Assembly (NCBI RefSeq): GCF_049943955.1
Contig: NZ_JBNFTW010000004.1
Location: 310,001 to 374,000, forward strand
DNA from: Desulfosporosinus sp049943955
GTDB taxonomy: Bacteria; Bacillota; Desulfitobacteriia; Desulfitobacteriales; Desulfitobacteriaceae
DNA: 64,000 bases
Direction of reading: 5' to 3'
In this document: positions 42,783 to 50,631 of the stretch, one piece after another
How positions within the stretch are numbered: the stretch's first letter is position 1
Layout of the letters: every line of letters starts with the position of its first letter
Notes under the pieces: model-generated
What the model was told of the DNA's origin: nothing
The model's input: the letters and a program-made list of their open reading frames with translations, nothing else
Databases searched by the model: none
Made by a program: the position numbers and the translations under genes

Positions 42783-44666
42783 TTAATGGTGAATGATGGC
42801 GTCAAAACGGCATTTTTCCAAACAGGCCCCGCATTTTAGGCAGCGTTCCTGGTCAATGCTGTGTGGTTCTTTGGGTGAGCCTGTAATGCAGCCTGCGGGA
42901 CAATTCTGGGCACAAAGAGTACAGCCTTTGCATTTATCGGTAATATCGTATCTGAGCAAGCTCTTGCAAACGCCCGCTGGGCATGTCTTATCAACGATAT
43001 GAGCGAGGTATTCGTCCCGAAAATATTCAATCGTGGATAAGATGGGGTTGGGGGCGCTTTGGCCCAGGCCGCAAAGCGAAGAATCTTTAATGGTCTTGCC
43101 TAATTTCTCAAGCTGATCCAAATCATCGAGGGTTCCTTTGCCTTCGGTGATCTTCGTAAGAATTTCGTGGAGACGTTTCGTCCCCACTCGACAGGCTGTA
43201 CAGCGGCCGCAAGATTCGTCGACGGTAAATTCCAAATAGAATTTGGCGATGTTTACCATGCAATCGCTTTCATCCATAACAATCAGACCGCCCGATCCCA
43301 TCATGGAACCAATGGCGATCAAGGATTCATAATCAATCGGAGTGTCCAGAAATTTTGTGGGGATGCATCCTCCAGAAGGGCCTCCCGTTTGCGCGGCTTT
43401 GAAGGTCTTATGATGCTTAATTCCCCCGCCGATATCAAAAATAATTTGCCGCAGTGTCGTTCCCATAGGAACCTCCACCAGTCCTACATTGTTGACTTTT
43501 CCTGCTAAAGCAAAGACCTTTGTTCCTTTGCTTTTTTCTGTACCAATTCCTGCGAACCAATCTCCTCCCTTTAAAATAATCGGGGGAATGTTGGCCAGAG
43601 TTTCTACATTATTGACGCAAGTTGGTTTCCCCCAAAGTCCTTGCTGAGCGGGAAAGGGCGGCTTAACTGAAGGTTCGCCGCGGGTTCCTTCGATAGAATG
43701 GATTAGTGCTGTTTCCTCACCGCAGACAAAGGCACCTGCCCCATATTTAATTTCAATGTCAAAACAAAAATCGCTGCCTAAAATGTTTTTGCCAAGCAAG
43801 CCATACTGCTTGGCCTGTTTGATGGCAATTTCCAAGCGATGAATTGCCAGGGGATATTCAGCTCGGATGTAGATAAAGCCGTGAGAGGCACCAATGGTAT
43901 GTCCGGCTATCAACATGGCCTCTAAGACGCTGTGAGGATCTCCTTCCAAAATTGAGCGGTCCATAAAAGCTCCCGGATCACCTTCGTCAGCATTGCAAAT
44001 AATATAACGATTATTCGAATCATTGTTTCGAGTCAGTTCCCACTTTACACCGGTTGGGAATCCGCCGCCGCCGCGGCCGCGAAGACCGCTTTGCTTAATA
44101 ACATCAATGGCTGATTCCGGTGTCATGGCAAATAAAACCTTGGCTAAGGCTTGATATCCATCGACAGCAATATATTCCAGGATATCCTCAGGTGAAATCA
44201 AGCTGCAGTTGCGCAAGGCAATGCGCATTTGGCTGTGATAAAAGGGAAGGTCTGAAGCGATGCGTTCTTCCGTATTTGGGTCTTGATAGAGAAGACGTTC
44301 GAGGGGTTTTCCCTGAACGAAGTGTTCTTCAACAAGTTCAGCCACATCTTTGGCAGAAACCTCAAGATAAAGAACGTTATCGGGGTGAACTTCAAGAATG
44401 GGGCCTTTTTCGCAGAAGCCAAAACAGCCCGTTTGCAGAACATTAATTTGTTCTGCAAGGCCGCGCCGTTCAAGCTCTGCTTTAAGCTCCTCGACAATCT
44501 GAGGGCTATTCGAGGCGTGACAGCCTGTCCCGCCGCAGACCATAACTTGTCTCGGCTTTCCTTGAGCCTCAGAGACAGAAACCGGTTGGTCAGACCGTCG
44601 ATTCTGAAGGAGAACCTGGTGTTGGGATTTCAGGGTGTTAAGATCGTCTCTGGTTTTTAGTTTCAT
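42783..44666 (-). CDS. hydB: NuoF-like flavoprotein hydrogenase subunit with extra Fe-S domains
   Basis: The 627-residue protein has three parts. Residues about 38-125 are a thioredoxin-like [2Fe-2S] domain (Cys44, Cys49, Cys81, Cys85). About 145-560 is the FMN/NAD core with GRGGGGFPTGVKW (197-209), CNADEGDPGAFMDR and SCGRCTAC. The C-terminus is a two-cluster ferredoxin domain (CKGCTLCAQNCPAGC and CLKCGACLEKC). This is the full-length form known from Thermotoga HydB; the copy at 1868-3163 lacks both ends. Its ATG overlaps the stop of the NuoE-like gene. Role: electron exchange between NAD(H), ferredoxin and the hydrogenase. Confidence 0.95.
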   Translation of the reverse strand: MKLKTRDDLNTLKSQHQVLLQNRRSDQPVSVSEAQGKPRQVMVCGGTGCHASNSPQIVEELKAELERRGLAEQINVLQTGCFGFCEKGPILEVHPDNVLYLEVSAKDVAELVEEHFVQGKPLERLLYQDPNTEERIASDLPFYHSQMRIALRNCSLISPEDILEYIAVDGYQALAKVLFAMTPESAIDVIKQSGLRGRGGGGFPTGVKWELTRNNDSNNRYIICNADEGDPGAFMDRSILEGDPHSVLEAMLIAGHTIGASHGFIYIRAEYPLAIHRLEIAIKQAKQYGLLGKNILGSDFCFDIEIKYGAGAFVCGEETALIHSIEGTRGEPSVKPPFPAQQGLWGKPTCVNNVETLANIPPIILKGGDWFAGIGTEKSKGTKVFALAGKVNNVGLVEVPMGTTLRQIIFDIGGGIKHHKTFKAAQTGGPSGGCIPTKFLDTPIDYESLIAIGSMMGSGGLIVMDESDCMVNIAKFYLEFTVDESCGRCTACRVGTKRLHEILTKITEGKGTLDDLDQLEKLGKTIKDSSLCGLGQSAPNPILSTIEYFRDEYLAHIVDKTCPAGVCKSLLRYDITDKCKGCTLCAQNCPAGCITGSPKEPHSIDQERCLKCGACLEKCRFDAIIHH

Positions 44667-45193
44667 GATGGTGTTCCTTCCTTCAACGCAGGTTCTCGGT
44701 CTCCAGCTAACGATTCTCGGTATTCATCTAAAATCTGTTTGATATCTTCCGGATGGGTAAGGCGGCCGTAGACTTTGCCATCGACCATCATAACAGGGGC
44801 AAGGCCGCAGGCCCCGATACAACGCAGGGAATCAAGGGAGAAAAGCTCATCCTCCGTCGTTTGGCCGGTTTTAATTCCAAGCTGTTTTTCAATTTCCTGC
44901 TGCAATTTCTCAGCACCCCGCACAAAACAGGCAGTCCCCATACAAACATTAACAACATGTTTTCCCCGGGGTTTCATTGTAAAAAAAGAGTAGAAGCTTA
45001 CAACCCCGTAAACTTTGGCTGAGGGAATATCAAGTCTCGCCGCGATATGCCGCTGAACTTTATCCGGTAAGTAACCAAAAAGCTGCTGGGCATGATGCAG
45101 TATGGCAATTAAGTTTTCTTTTTTATAAGGAAGGCCGTCAATGTAACGGTCCAGCTGTTGATAAGGATTATATGGGGAAGGGTTGTCACACAT
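44663..45193 (-). CDS. hydC: NuoE-like [2Fe-2S] subunit, second hydrogenase
   Basis: The 176-residue protein carries VYGVVSFYSFFTMKPRGKH followed by Cys84-x4-Cys89 and Cys125-x3-Cys129, the [2Fe-2S] ligands of the 24-kDa family. It is longer than the paralogue at 1402-1863 at both ends. AAGGAGGT lies before the ATG, and the stop overlaps the next start (ATGA). It heads the minus-strand operon with a promoter at 45261-45288. Confidence 0.94.
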   Translation of the reverse strand: MCDNPSPYNPYQQLDRYIDGLPYKKENLIAILHHAQQLFGYLPDKVQRHIAARLDIPSAKVYGVVSFYSFFTMKPRGKHVVNVCMGTACFVRGAEKLQQEIEKQLGIKTGQTTEDELFSLDSLRCIGACGLAPVMMVDGKVYGRLTHPEDIKQILDEYRESLAGDREPALKEGTPS

Positions 45194-45260
45194 TGGGAAA
45201 CCTCCTTCAAGTAGTTCAAGTAGTACATAAAACTAGCATACCCATTGATAAAAAAATTAC

Positions 45261-45288
45261 GTATTAGAAATCAAAATTCCTCAGTCAA
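45261..45288 (-). promoter_or_regulatory. Candidate promoter of the second hydrogenase operon
   Basis: On the minus strand TTGACT (complement of 45283-45288) and TAATAC (complement of 45261-45266) are spaced by 16 bases, about 70 bases before the first start codon. Confidence 0.6.
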
Positions 45289-45290
45289 AG

Positions 45291-45345
45291 TGTGTTAAAG
45301 GGACGGTCCTTTCAATGTGTTGTGTTAAAGGGACGGTCCTTTCAA
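45291..45345 (+). repeat. REP-like direct repeat, two 25-base units
   Basis: TGTGTTAAAGGGACGGTCCT plus TTCAA occurs at 45291-45315 and again at 45321-45345, a 30-base period. Each unit contains the near-palindrome AAAGGGACGGTCCTTT. The first unit touches the -35 of the hydrogenase promoter. Confidence 0.8.
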
Positions 45346-45455
45346 CACTCTTTCAAACTGTCAGTGGTACGAAATAAGTTGAAATGGTTTTTGACCTCGT
45401 GAGAAAAGAAGTCTATCACCTCTTAGATGGGGGATGAATTGCCGTCTTTCGAAGA

Positions 45456-45485
45456 GTGTGTCAAAAGGACCGTCCCCCTGACACA
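45456..45485 (-). repeat. REP-like repeat, inverted unit
   Basis: The reverse complement of this segment (GTGTCAGGGGGACGGTCCTT core) matches the units at 45291-45345. The inverted arrangement around a roughly 110-base spacer resembles a REP doublet (BIME), normally mobilised by a REP-associated transposase. No such gene is in the window. Confidence 0.75.
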
Positions 45486-45521
45486 TTGACCTGAACTATT
45501 TACGAAGCTTATAATAAGCTT
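45486..45521 (+). promoter_or_regulatory. Promoter with MarR-type palindrome over the -10
   Basis: TTGACC (45486-45491), 18 bases, TATAAT (45510-45515). The palindrome AAGCTTA/TAAGCTT (45505-45511 and 45515-45521) covers the -10 box, a typical position for autorepression by the MarR protein encoded next. Confidence 0.75.
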
Positions 45522-45556
45522 GGATTGATACTCTCTCGGGGTAAGGAGTGAGACCA

Positions 45557-46015
45557 ATGGTTCAGGATCAGAATTTAAAGCTTATAGAAGAAACGGAGCT
45601 TCTGTTCAGAAGGGTCTGGAAAAAGTACCAGAATTTCTTGATGTTTACTTCAAGTGAGTTATCCATGCATCAAATGATGTTCCTTAAATTATTGGAACAG
45701 AAAGGTACCTGTACTCCTTCGGATATTGCTCAGCAGTTCGAGATTACTTTGGGTGCTGTAACGGGTTTTGTGGATCGCTTGCATAAGTTAGGTCTGATTA
45801 AACGGACTCGCAGTGAGGAAGACCGCAGAGTTGTTCTCATTCAGCTTTCTTCCCAGGGAGAAGAGGCACTCTTAACGTTTGCGATGGAACGAAAGAAAAA
45901 ACTTAGTTGTTTAATGCAGAGGCTCGATCCTTCGCATCTAAACAAATTAAATACGGCTTTGGAGCAATTGAATTCCGTTTTGGCTGAATTGGAAGCCAAC
46001 CCTTTTACTGAATAG
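45557..46015 (+). CDS. MarR-family transcriptional regulator
   Basis: The 152-residue protein shows the MarR winged helix: CTPSDIAQQFEITLGAVTGF (about 51-70), VDRLHKLGLIKR and the wing SEEDRRVVLIQLSSQGE (about 86-102), with flanking helices for dimerisation. ATG 45557 is used since TAAGGAG lies nine bases upstream and would overlap an alternative GTG 45548. It is followed 92 bases later by an MFS exporter, its probable target. Confidence 0.9.
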   Translation: MVQDQNLKLIEETELLFRRVWKKYQNFLMFTSSELSMHQMMFLKLLEQKGTCTPSDIAQQFEITLGAVTGFVDRLHKLGLIKRTRSEEDRRVVLIQLSSQGEEALLTFAMERKKKLSCLMQRLDPSHLNKLNTALEQLNSVLAELEANPFTE

Positions 46016-46107
46016 GTGTTCAATGAGGGAATGGTTCTGTCAATTTTTTAAAAAGTGGCAGATTTGGGGATAGCTAAGACAATGAAAAGGAAGAAGTAGG
46101 AGTTTTT

Positions 46108-47295
46108 ATGAGCAAAAAAAATATTGGGCCTATGGCAATATTGTTTATTATTCAATTCTTAGTCATGGTGGGGTTCGGAATCGTCGTTCCGATCCTTCCC
46201 TTTTTAGTCAGCAAACTTGGCGGAGGTGCCTTTGCCTTAGGGGTTTTCATGTCCGCATATTCAATTATGCAGTTCTTTTTTGCGCCGGTCTGGGGCAAGC
46301 TCTCGGATCGAATCGGAAGGCGTCCCGTTATACTCATAGGACTTCTTGGCTATGGCGTGACCTTTTTAATGTTTGGCATGGTCAATAATCTTTATCTCTT
46401 AATCGTCCTCAGGGCTTTGGCGGGAATTGTTTCCTCGGCTACATTGCCCACAGCTATGGCGTACTTAGCGGATATTACCGAAGGAGCAGATCGTGCCAAG
46501 GGAATGGGGATGATCGGTGCAGCCATGGGGATGGGAATGATTTTTGGGCCTGCTTTAGGAGGGTTCCTGGGAGAATATAGCTTCTCCTTGCCCTTTTTCG
46601 TGGCAGGGGGATTGGCGCTATTACTCCTTCCCTTTACCTGGTTTTTCTTGCCGGAATCGCTTAAGGAAATGAATAAAAGCTTAGGTCGAAAGAGAGCCAG
46701 ACTTACTCCTCAAGTTCTCAAAGATCCCTTATTTTTTCTCTTCGCTTTTAATTTCACCCTGAATTTTACGATGTCCATGTTTGAGAGTACTTTTGCTTTA
46801 TTAGCCGCAGCTAAAGTAGGCTTCGGCCCTACGGATATGGGGATAACCTTTGCTATTATGGGAATCTTTGCTGTGATTGTTCAGGGGGGACTTATCGGGA
46901 AATTAGTCAAAACGTTTGGGGATGCTAAACTCGTCAACACAGGAGCACTCTTATGTGCTGTCGGCTTGTCCTTGATTATTGCCTCGGCAGATGATAAAAG
47001 TATAGTTTTTCTGGTTGCCTCGACGGTTATCTTTATGGTAGGCAATTCTTTAATGGTTCCCACTAGTTCAAGTCTTGTCTCCAAACAAAGCAATCGGGGA
47101 CAAGGAGCTTCTCTTGGTCTCTTTCAATCCTTTGCCAGTCTTGGAAGAATCCTCGGGCCCGTGACAGGGGGAGCTCTTTTTGCCTTATACATGGGGCTAC
47201 CGTATATGACGGGGGCGGCCATTTTAGTGCTTGTTGTAATACTGGCGGGTCGTAAAATTAGCATCAAAGTCTCTGAGCCTCTGGTACAAGATTAA
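46108..47295 (+). CDS. MFS drug exporter, TetA/multidrug type
   Basis: The 395-residue protein has 12 predicted membrane helices and the MFS motif A GKLSDRIGRRPVI (about 69-81). Motif C-like GMGMIFGPALGGFLGEYSF lies in the fifth helix, as in drug/H+ antiporters. It begins with Lys-rich MSKKNIGPMAILF. GTAGGAG precedes the ATG. Its position after marR suggests inducible drug or metabolite efflux. Substrate cannot be told from sequence. Confidence 0.9.
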   Translation: MSKKNIGPMAILFIIQFLVMVGFGIVVPILPFLVSKLGGGAFALGVFMSAYSIMQFFFAPVWGKLSDRIGRRPVILIGLLGYGVTFLMFGMVNNLYLLIVLRALAGIVSSATLPTAMAYLADITEGADRAKGMGMIGAAMGMGMIFGPALGGFLGEYSFSLPFFVAGGLALLLLPFTWFFLPESLKEMNKSLGRKRARLTPQVLKDPLFFLFAFNFTLNFTMSMFESTFALLAAAKVGFGPTDMGITFAIMGIFAVIVQGGLIGKLVKTFGDAKLVNTGALLCAVGLSLIIASADDKSIVFLVASTVIFMVGNSLMVPTSSSLVSKQSNRGQGASLGLFQSFASLGRILGPVTGGALFALYMGLPYMTGAAILVLVVILAGRKISIKVSEPLVQD

Positions 47296-47369
47296 AAAAT
47301 AGAATAAACTAGGGAAGAAGTTTTTATTGCTTCAGCCGAAGATTTTAAGAGCTTAATGTAGGTGGTTTT

Positions 47370-48641
47370 ATGGTTAAGAAAATAAATAATACCCAAAGCG
47401 CTAACCTTACCCTAGGGGGAATTACCTTAGGGTTTTTGTTGAGTTATCCTTTTCATGCCACAAGCTTTTTGGGCGGACTTATCTCCAGCGGGTGCAGTGC
47501 GGGAATGATAGGAGGACTTGCCGATTGGTTTGCAGTGACTGCTTTATTTCGGCGGCCTTTGGGAATTAGGCATAGCAAACTGCTGCGTACAGAAATTATC
47601 CCCAGGAATCGTGAACGGATATTCAACGCTCTGGCAGATATGGTTCAGCATGAATTACTGACGAAAGATGTCTTGAAACAAAAACTAGGGATGTGGGATT
47701 TTTCAGGGGACTTGCTTAAGGTCTTTCAACAGGATCAGGTTAAGGACTCTGCAAAACAACTGCTGGGTGAATTGACTGAGGAAATTAGTCGCTCTTTGGA
47801 CACGCACAGGTTATCCCGATCTCTGCAAGGATTACTGCGGGAGAATCTGAACAGCCAAGAGAACATCAGCAGGTTGGAGCTTTCTGCAACCGTAATTGCC
47901 GTTCTTGAATTTTCTCTTGAGCAGGGTCAAATTGATCATTTATTGCAGGCTTTTTGTAAGGCAATGAAAGAACTGCTGCTTAAACTCACGGTCAATAGAG
48001 CCCTAACAAACATGATAGAGGCGGCCTTAATAAGATATGGAGCCAATAATCCGACGCGCAAACTCGTTGGCAAGTTTTTGCCCTCACCGGAAATTCTTGC
48101 CCAAGGTATTTTAGATAAAGGGAAGACCGCTTTGCAGGATGGAACAGTTGAGCGGTGGTTGAAGGAATTGGTTCAGAAGGGCATTATAAACCTGAAGACG
48201 AACCCGGAAATGCAGGACAAGGTCAATCAACGTTGTGCTAAAGTTTTAACCGCTCTTACATATACCGACAGTAAGATACCTGAAGAGGATGAGACGGCCA
48301 GGGAAACGAGTTCTGATTTAGTGCCTAAAGTTATTGAAGGCGGCTTGAAGAAGCTGCAGGATGACTGGGATCAAAATCTAGAAGCAATAAAGCATAAGCC
48401 GGAGTTAAGGAAAACTCTTAATCAAGAAATCCGAAGTTTCCTGGAAAAACAAATTGAAGATCATCATGATGTTATCGGACGAACGGTCCGCGAAGGCCTT
48501 TATCCCTTAACAAATGATAAGCTGGTTGCACTCATCGAAGAGAAGGCGGGCAATGATTTGCAGATGATACGGATTAACGGATCTCTTGTGGGCGGCCTGG
48601 TTGGGATGTTGATTTATGTACTGGGGATGGTGTTACGATGA
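47370..48641 (+). CDS. DUF445 family membrane protein, first copy
   Basis: The 423-residue protein has DUF445 features: an N-terminal hydrophobic pair with GGLADWFAVTALFRRPLG (about 47-64) and IPRNRERIF. A long helical region follows, and the C-terminus ends VEEKAGNDLQMIRINGSLVG-like, then a final membrane span. The family is widespread and of unknown function, with membrane segments at both ends and a large soluble middle. Its stop overlaps the second copy (ATGA). Confidence 0.85.
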   Translation: MVKKINNTQSANLTLGGITLGFLLSYPFHATSFLGGLISSGCSAGMIGGLADWFAVTALFRRPLGIRHSKLLRTEIIPRNRERIFNALADMVQHELLTKDVLKQKLGMWDFSGDLLKVFQQDQVKDSAKQLLGELTEEISRSLDTHRLSRSLQGLLRENLNSQENISRLELSATVIAVLEFSLEQGQIDHLLQAFCKAMKELLLKLTVNRALTNMIEAALIRYGANNPTRKLVGKFLPSPEILAQGILDKGKTALQDGTVERWLKELVQKGIINLKTNPEMQDKVNQRCAKVLTALTYTDSKIPEEDETARETSSDLVPKVIEGGLKKLQDDWDQNLEAIKHKPELRKTLNQEIRSFLEKQIEDHHDVIGRTVREGLYPLTNDKLVALIEEKAGNDLQMIRINGSLVGGLVGMLIYVLGMVLR

Positions 48642-49945
48642 ATTATCATAAGAAGGCCAACATCACACTTGCCCTTGTCTTTATAGGATTTCTAGGGTCT
48701 GTTTTCTTAAAATATATTAACCCTGCTAGCGTTGGTTTGCAGCTTCTTAATTTCGTTTTTGAGGCAGCCTTGGTGGGTGGTATTGCTGATTGGTTTGCGG
48801 TCACTGCCATTTTTAAAAAACCGCTGGGCTGGGGGTATCATACTGAGCTCATCCCGCGCAACCGCGTGAAACTCATTGAAGCTGTAGCGGGAATGGTCCA
48901 AACAGAACTCTTGCGCATGGATATAATTCGTCGGAAGATCTCCGAAATAGCTTACCTCGACGCACTTATCCAGTTTGTAGAAAGGCAGGGAGGGGCAGCC
49001 TATTTAACGGACAAAGCCGCTTTTTTTCTGCGGCACACGGCTGAAAAACAGAACCCCGCGGTCCTGGCAGAAAAACTAACCGGGTTTCTCCGGCAGAGAG
49101 CACAGACTTGGCCCTTGGCTCCGCAGGTAGAGAAGTTAAGCCGCTGGGCGTTAGCTAAAGGCTATATAGATCAAGGCCTGGACCATTTCGCGGAACTGCT
49201 TTGGGAAAAAGCTTCAGAAGGAGAGACTCGCCTGCTCATTCTTAATTATTTAGAGGCCATTAAAGCTGAGAAGCTAGGCAATGGCGGGTCAATTTTTCGG
49301 ACTCTATTAGGTTTTGTGGAAATGTCTGACGGATTAAATATGGAAGAAGCAGCAGATGCCCTGCATATCGAACTTCTGCTTACCCTGCGCAAGTTTAATG
49401 ACCCAGCAGATCCCCTGCGCAAGGCCCTAAAGGAAATTATCGTCAAGAATCTGGAATCCTTAACAGCAGACACAGACTTCCGAGCACAAGTTGAATCCTG
49501 GAAGAACGGTCTTTTGCAAGAAGAGTTCTTCCAGGAACTCCTTACCAAAATCCTGAGCATTTTCCTGGAAACGGCTTCCTCCACTGACCCGGAAGTCCTA
49601 AACAACGTAATCGCTCCCTATATCCAACAAGGCTGGAACGACTTTCAGAACAATAATCCCCTCCAAGACCGGCTTAACTCCTTAGTCATCGATATCTTGT
49701 GTCAGGTTATCCAAAATGAACATCACGAAATTGGCATGATCGTCAGGGAAACACTCACAAGTTACTCAAATGAAGATTTGAATCAATTTGTCGAAGAAAA
49801 GGCAGGAAACGATCTCCAATGGATCCGTATCAATGGTTCAATGATCGGCAGTGTTGTAGGTATGTTTTTGTTTCTGTTCTTAAATTACATCTATGATCCT
49901 TATATTGGACCCTTTATTGTGCATGTAGCTCAGCTCATCCATTAA
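48638..49945 (+). CDS. DUF445 family membrane protein, second copy
   Basis: The 435-residue protein has the same plan as the upstream gene: GGIADWFAVTAIFKKPLGWG (about 47-66), IPRNRVKLIEAVAGMVQTEL and near its end VEEKAGNDLQWIRINGSMIG, followed by a membrane span. The two are diverged paralogues from an old tandem duplication and overlap by four bases. Co-translation suggests they act together, perhaps as a heteromer, which is inference. Confidence 0.85.
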   Translation: MNYHKKANITLALVFIGFLGSVFLKYINPASVGLQLLNFVFEAALVGGIADWFAVTAIFKKPLGWGYHTELIPRNRVKLIEAVAGMVQTELLRMDIIRRKISEIAYLDALIQFVERQGGAAYLTDKAAFFLRHTAEKQNPAVLAEKLTGFLRQRAQTWPLAPQVEKLSRWALAKGYIDQGLDHFAELLWEKASEGETRLLILNYLEAIKAEKLGNGGSIFRTLLGFVEMSDGLNMEEAADALHIELLLTLRKFNDPADPLRKALKEIIVKNLESLTADTDFRAQVESWKNGLLQEEFFQELLTKILSIFLETASSTDPEVLNNVIAPYIQQGWNDFQNNNPLQDRLNSLVIDILCQVIQNEHHEIGMIVRETLTSYSNEDLNQFVEEKAGNDLQWIRINGSMIGSVVGMFLFLFLNYIYDPYIGPFIVHVAQLIH

Positions 49946-50072
49946 AGGCCCTGTGAAATGTTTCGTGCTTGATTTTTTCGGAATATGGATTTGCAGCCGC
50001 AGTCAATTATTCGCAAGTTGCGGACTCTTAGGAGCCCGCAGCTCATTTGAATTATAAAAAGAACGCAGATCT

Positions 50073-50096
50073 ACGAACTACTCAAGTTCGTTTTTC
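50073..50096 (+). terminator. Terminator of the DUF445 genes
   Basis: ACGAACT/AGTTCGT (50073-50079 and 50085-50091) is followed by TTTT. A small imperfect GC hairpin at about 50022-50043 precedes it. Confidence 0.75.
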
Positions 50097-50139
50097 AATA
50101 CCCCTCCTTTGCCACTCTGATAAATAGACCTCAAAGGAA

Positions 50140-50385
50140 GGGAGCTTCGCCCACATGAGGGAACTCATTGCATGGAGAGGCGGTAAGGCCCACAAAGGTT
50201 GCGTGGGAAGCGAAGCCAGTGGTTCACATCAGGTATTACCCTGAGGTTCTGGTACGAAAGTGTCCAGTGGACATTTTCGCTCGAAGCGGCTAACTCCAAA
50301 GAATACTTATCCGCTGAAGATAGCTCCCACGCAACCGAGTGGGCGAGCCTTGGAATGCTGAGTGAGCGGTGTGGGCGAAGCTCCC
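50140..50385. ncRNA. Strongly folded non-coding element with nested inverted repeats
   Basis: Three concentric pairings are visible: 16-base perfect arms 50140-50155 with 50370-50385; 12-base perfect arms 50197-50208 with 50325-50336; and an 11-base inner hairpin 50255-50265 with 50269-50279 (one GU). Extra local stems include CCCAC/GTGGG (50189-50207), TCAGG/CCTGA and AGCGG/CCGCT. Open frames in it lack ribosome binding sites. It could be a structured RNA, a guide-RNA-like relic of a TnpB/IscB-type element, or a MITE. The call as ncRNA is tentative. Confidence 0.45.
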
Positions 50386-50549
50386 CGACCCGAGGATTCC
50401 CCATATAATGTTCCATCAAAGGAAATTTCTATCTGGCCTCATCAGGTATACAAAATTCATACCCACCAGGGGATTGCCAAAAACCCATTTTACGTGCTAG
50501 AATACCAAACATAAGGTGTGCACAGCCTGGAACCAATGGAAACTGAAAC

Positions 50550-50612
50550 AAAGCAATGGCGCTTTGAGTCAACTCTTTAATCGGAGTGAACTCAAAGCGT
50601 CATTTTATTTTC
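50550..50612 (+). promoter_or_regulatory. amt leader: antiterminator-like hairpin overlapping a terminator
   Basis: A terminator pairs 50555-50569 with 50590-50604 (one GU) and is followed by TTATTTTC, just before the amt ribosome binding site. Its 5' arm overlaps a competing hairpin AAAGC-AATGGC-GCTTT (50550-50565), whose six-base loop has A at position 1 and G at position 4, as in targets of ANTAR antiterminator proteins. A second upstream hexaloop hairpin, usual for such targets, was not clearly seen. Confidence 0.6.
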
Positions 50613-50631
50613 TAACGAGGGGGAATAACAA

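Noticed and set aside
50165..50419. Open frames on both strands within the folded element
   Set aside because: They exist because the palindromes avoid stops; no ribosome binding site, and composition is dictated by the inverted repeats.
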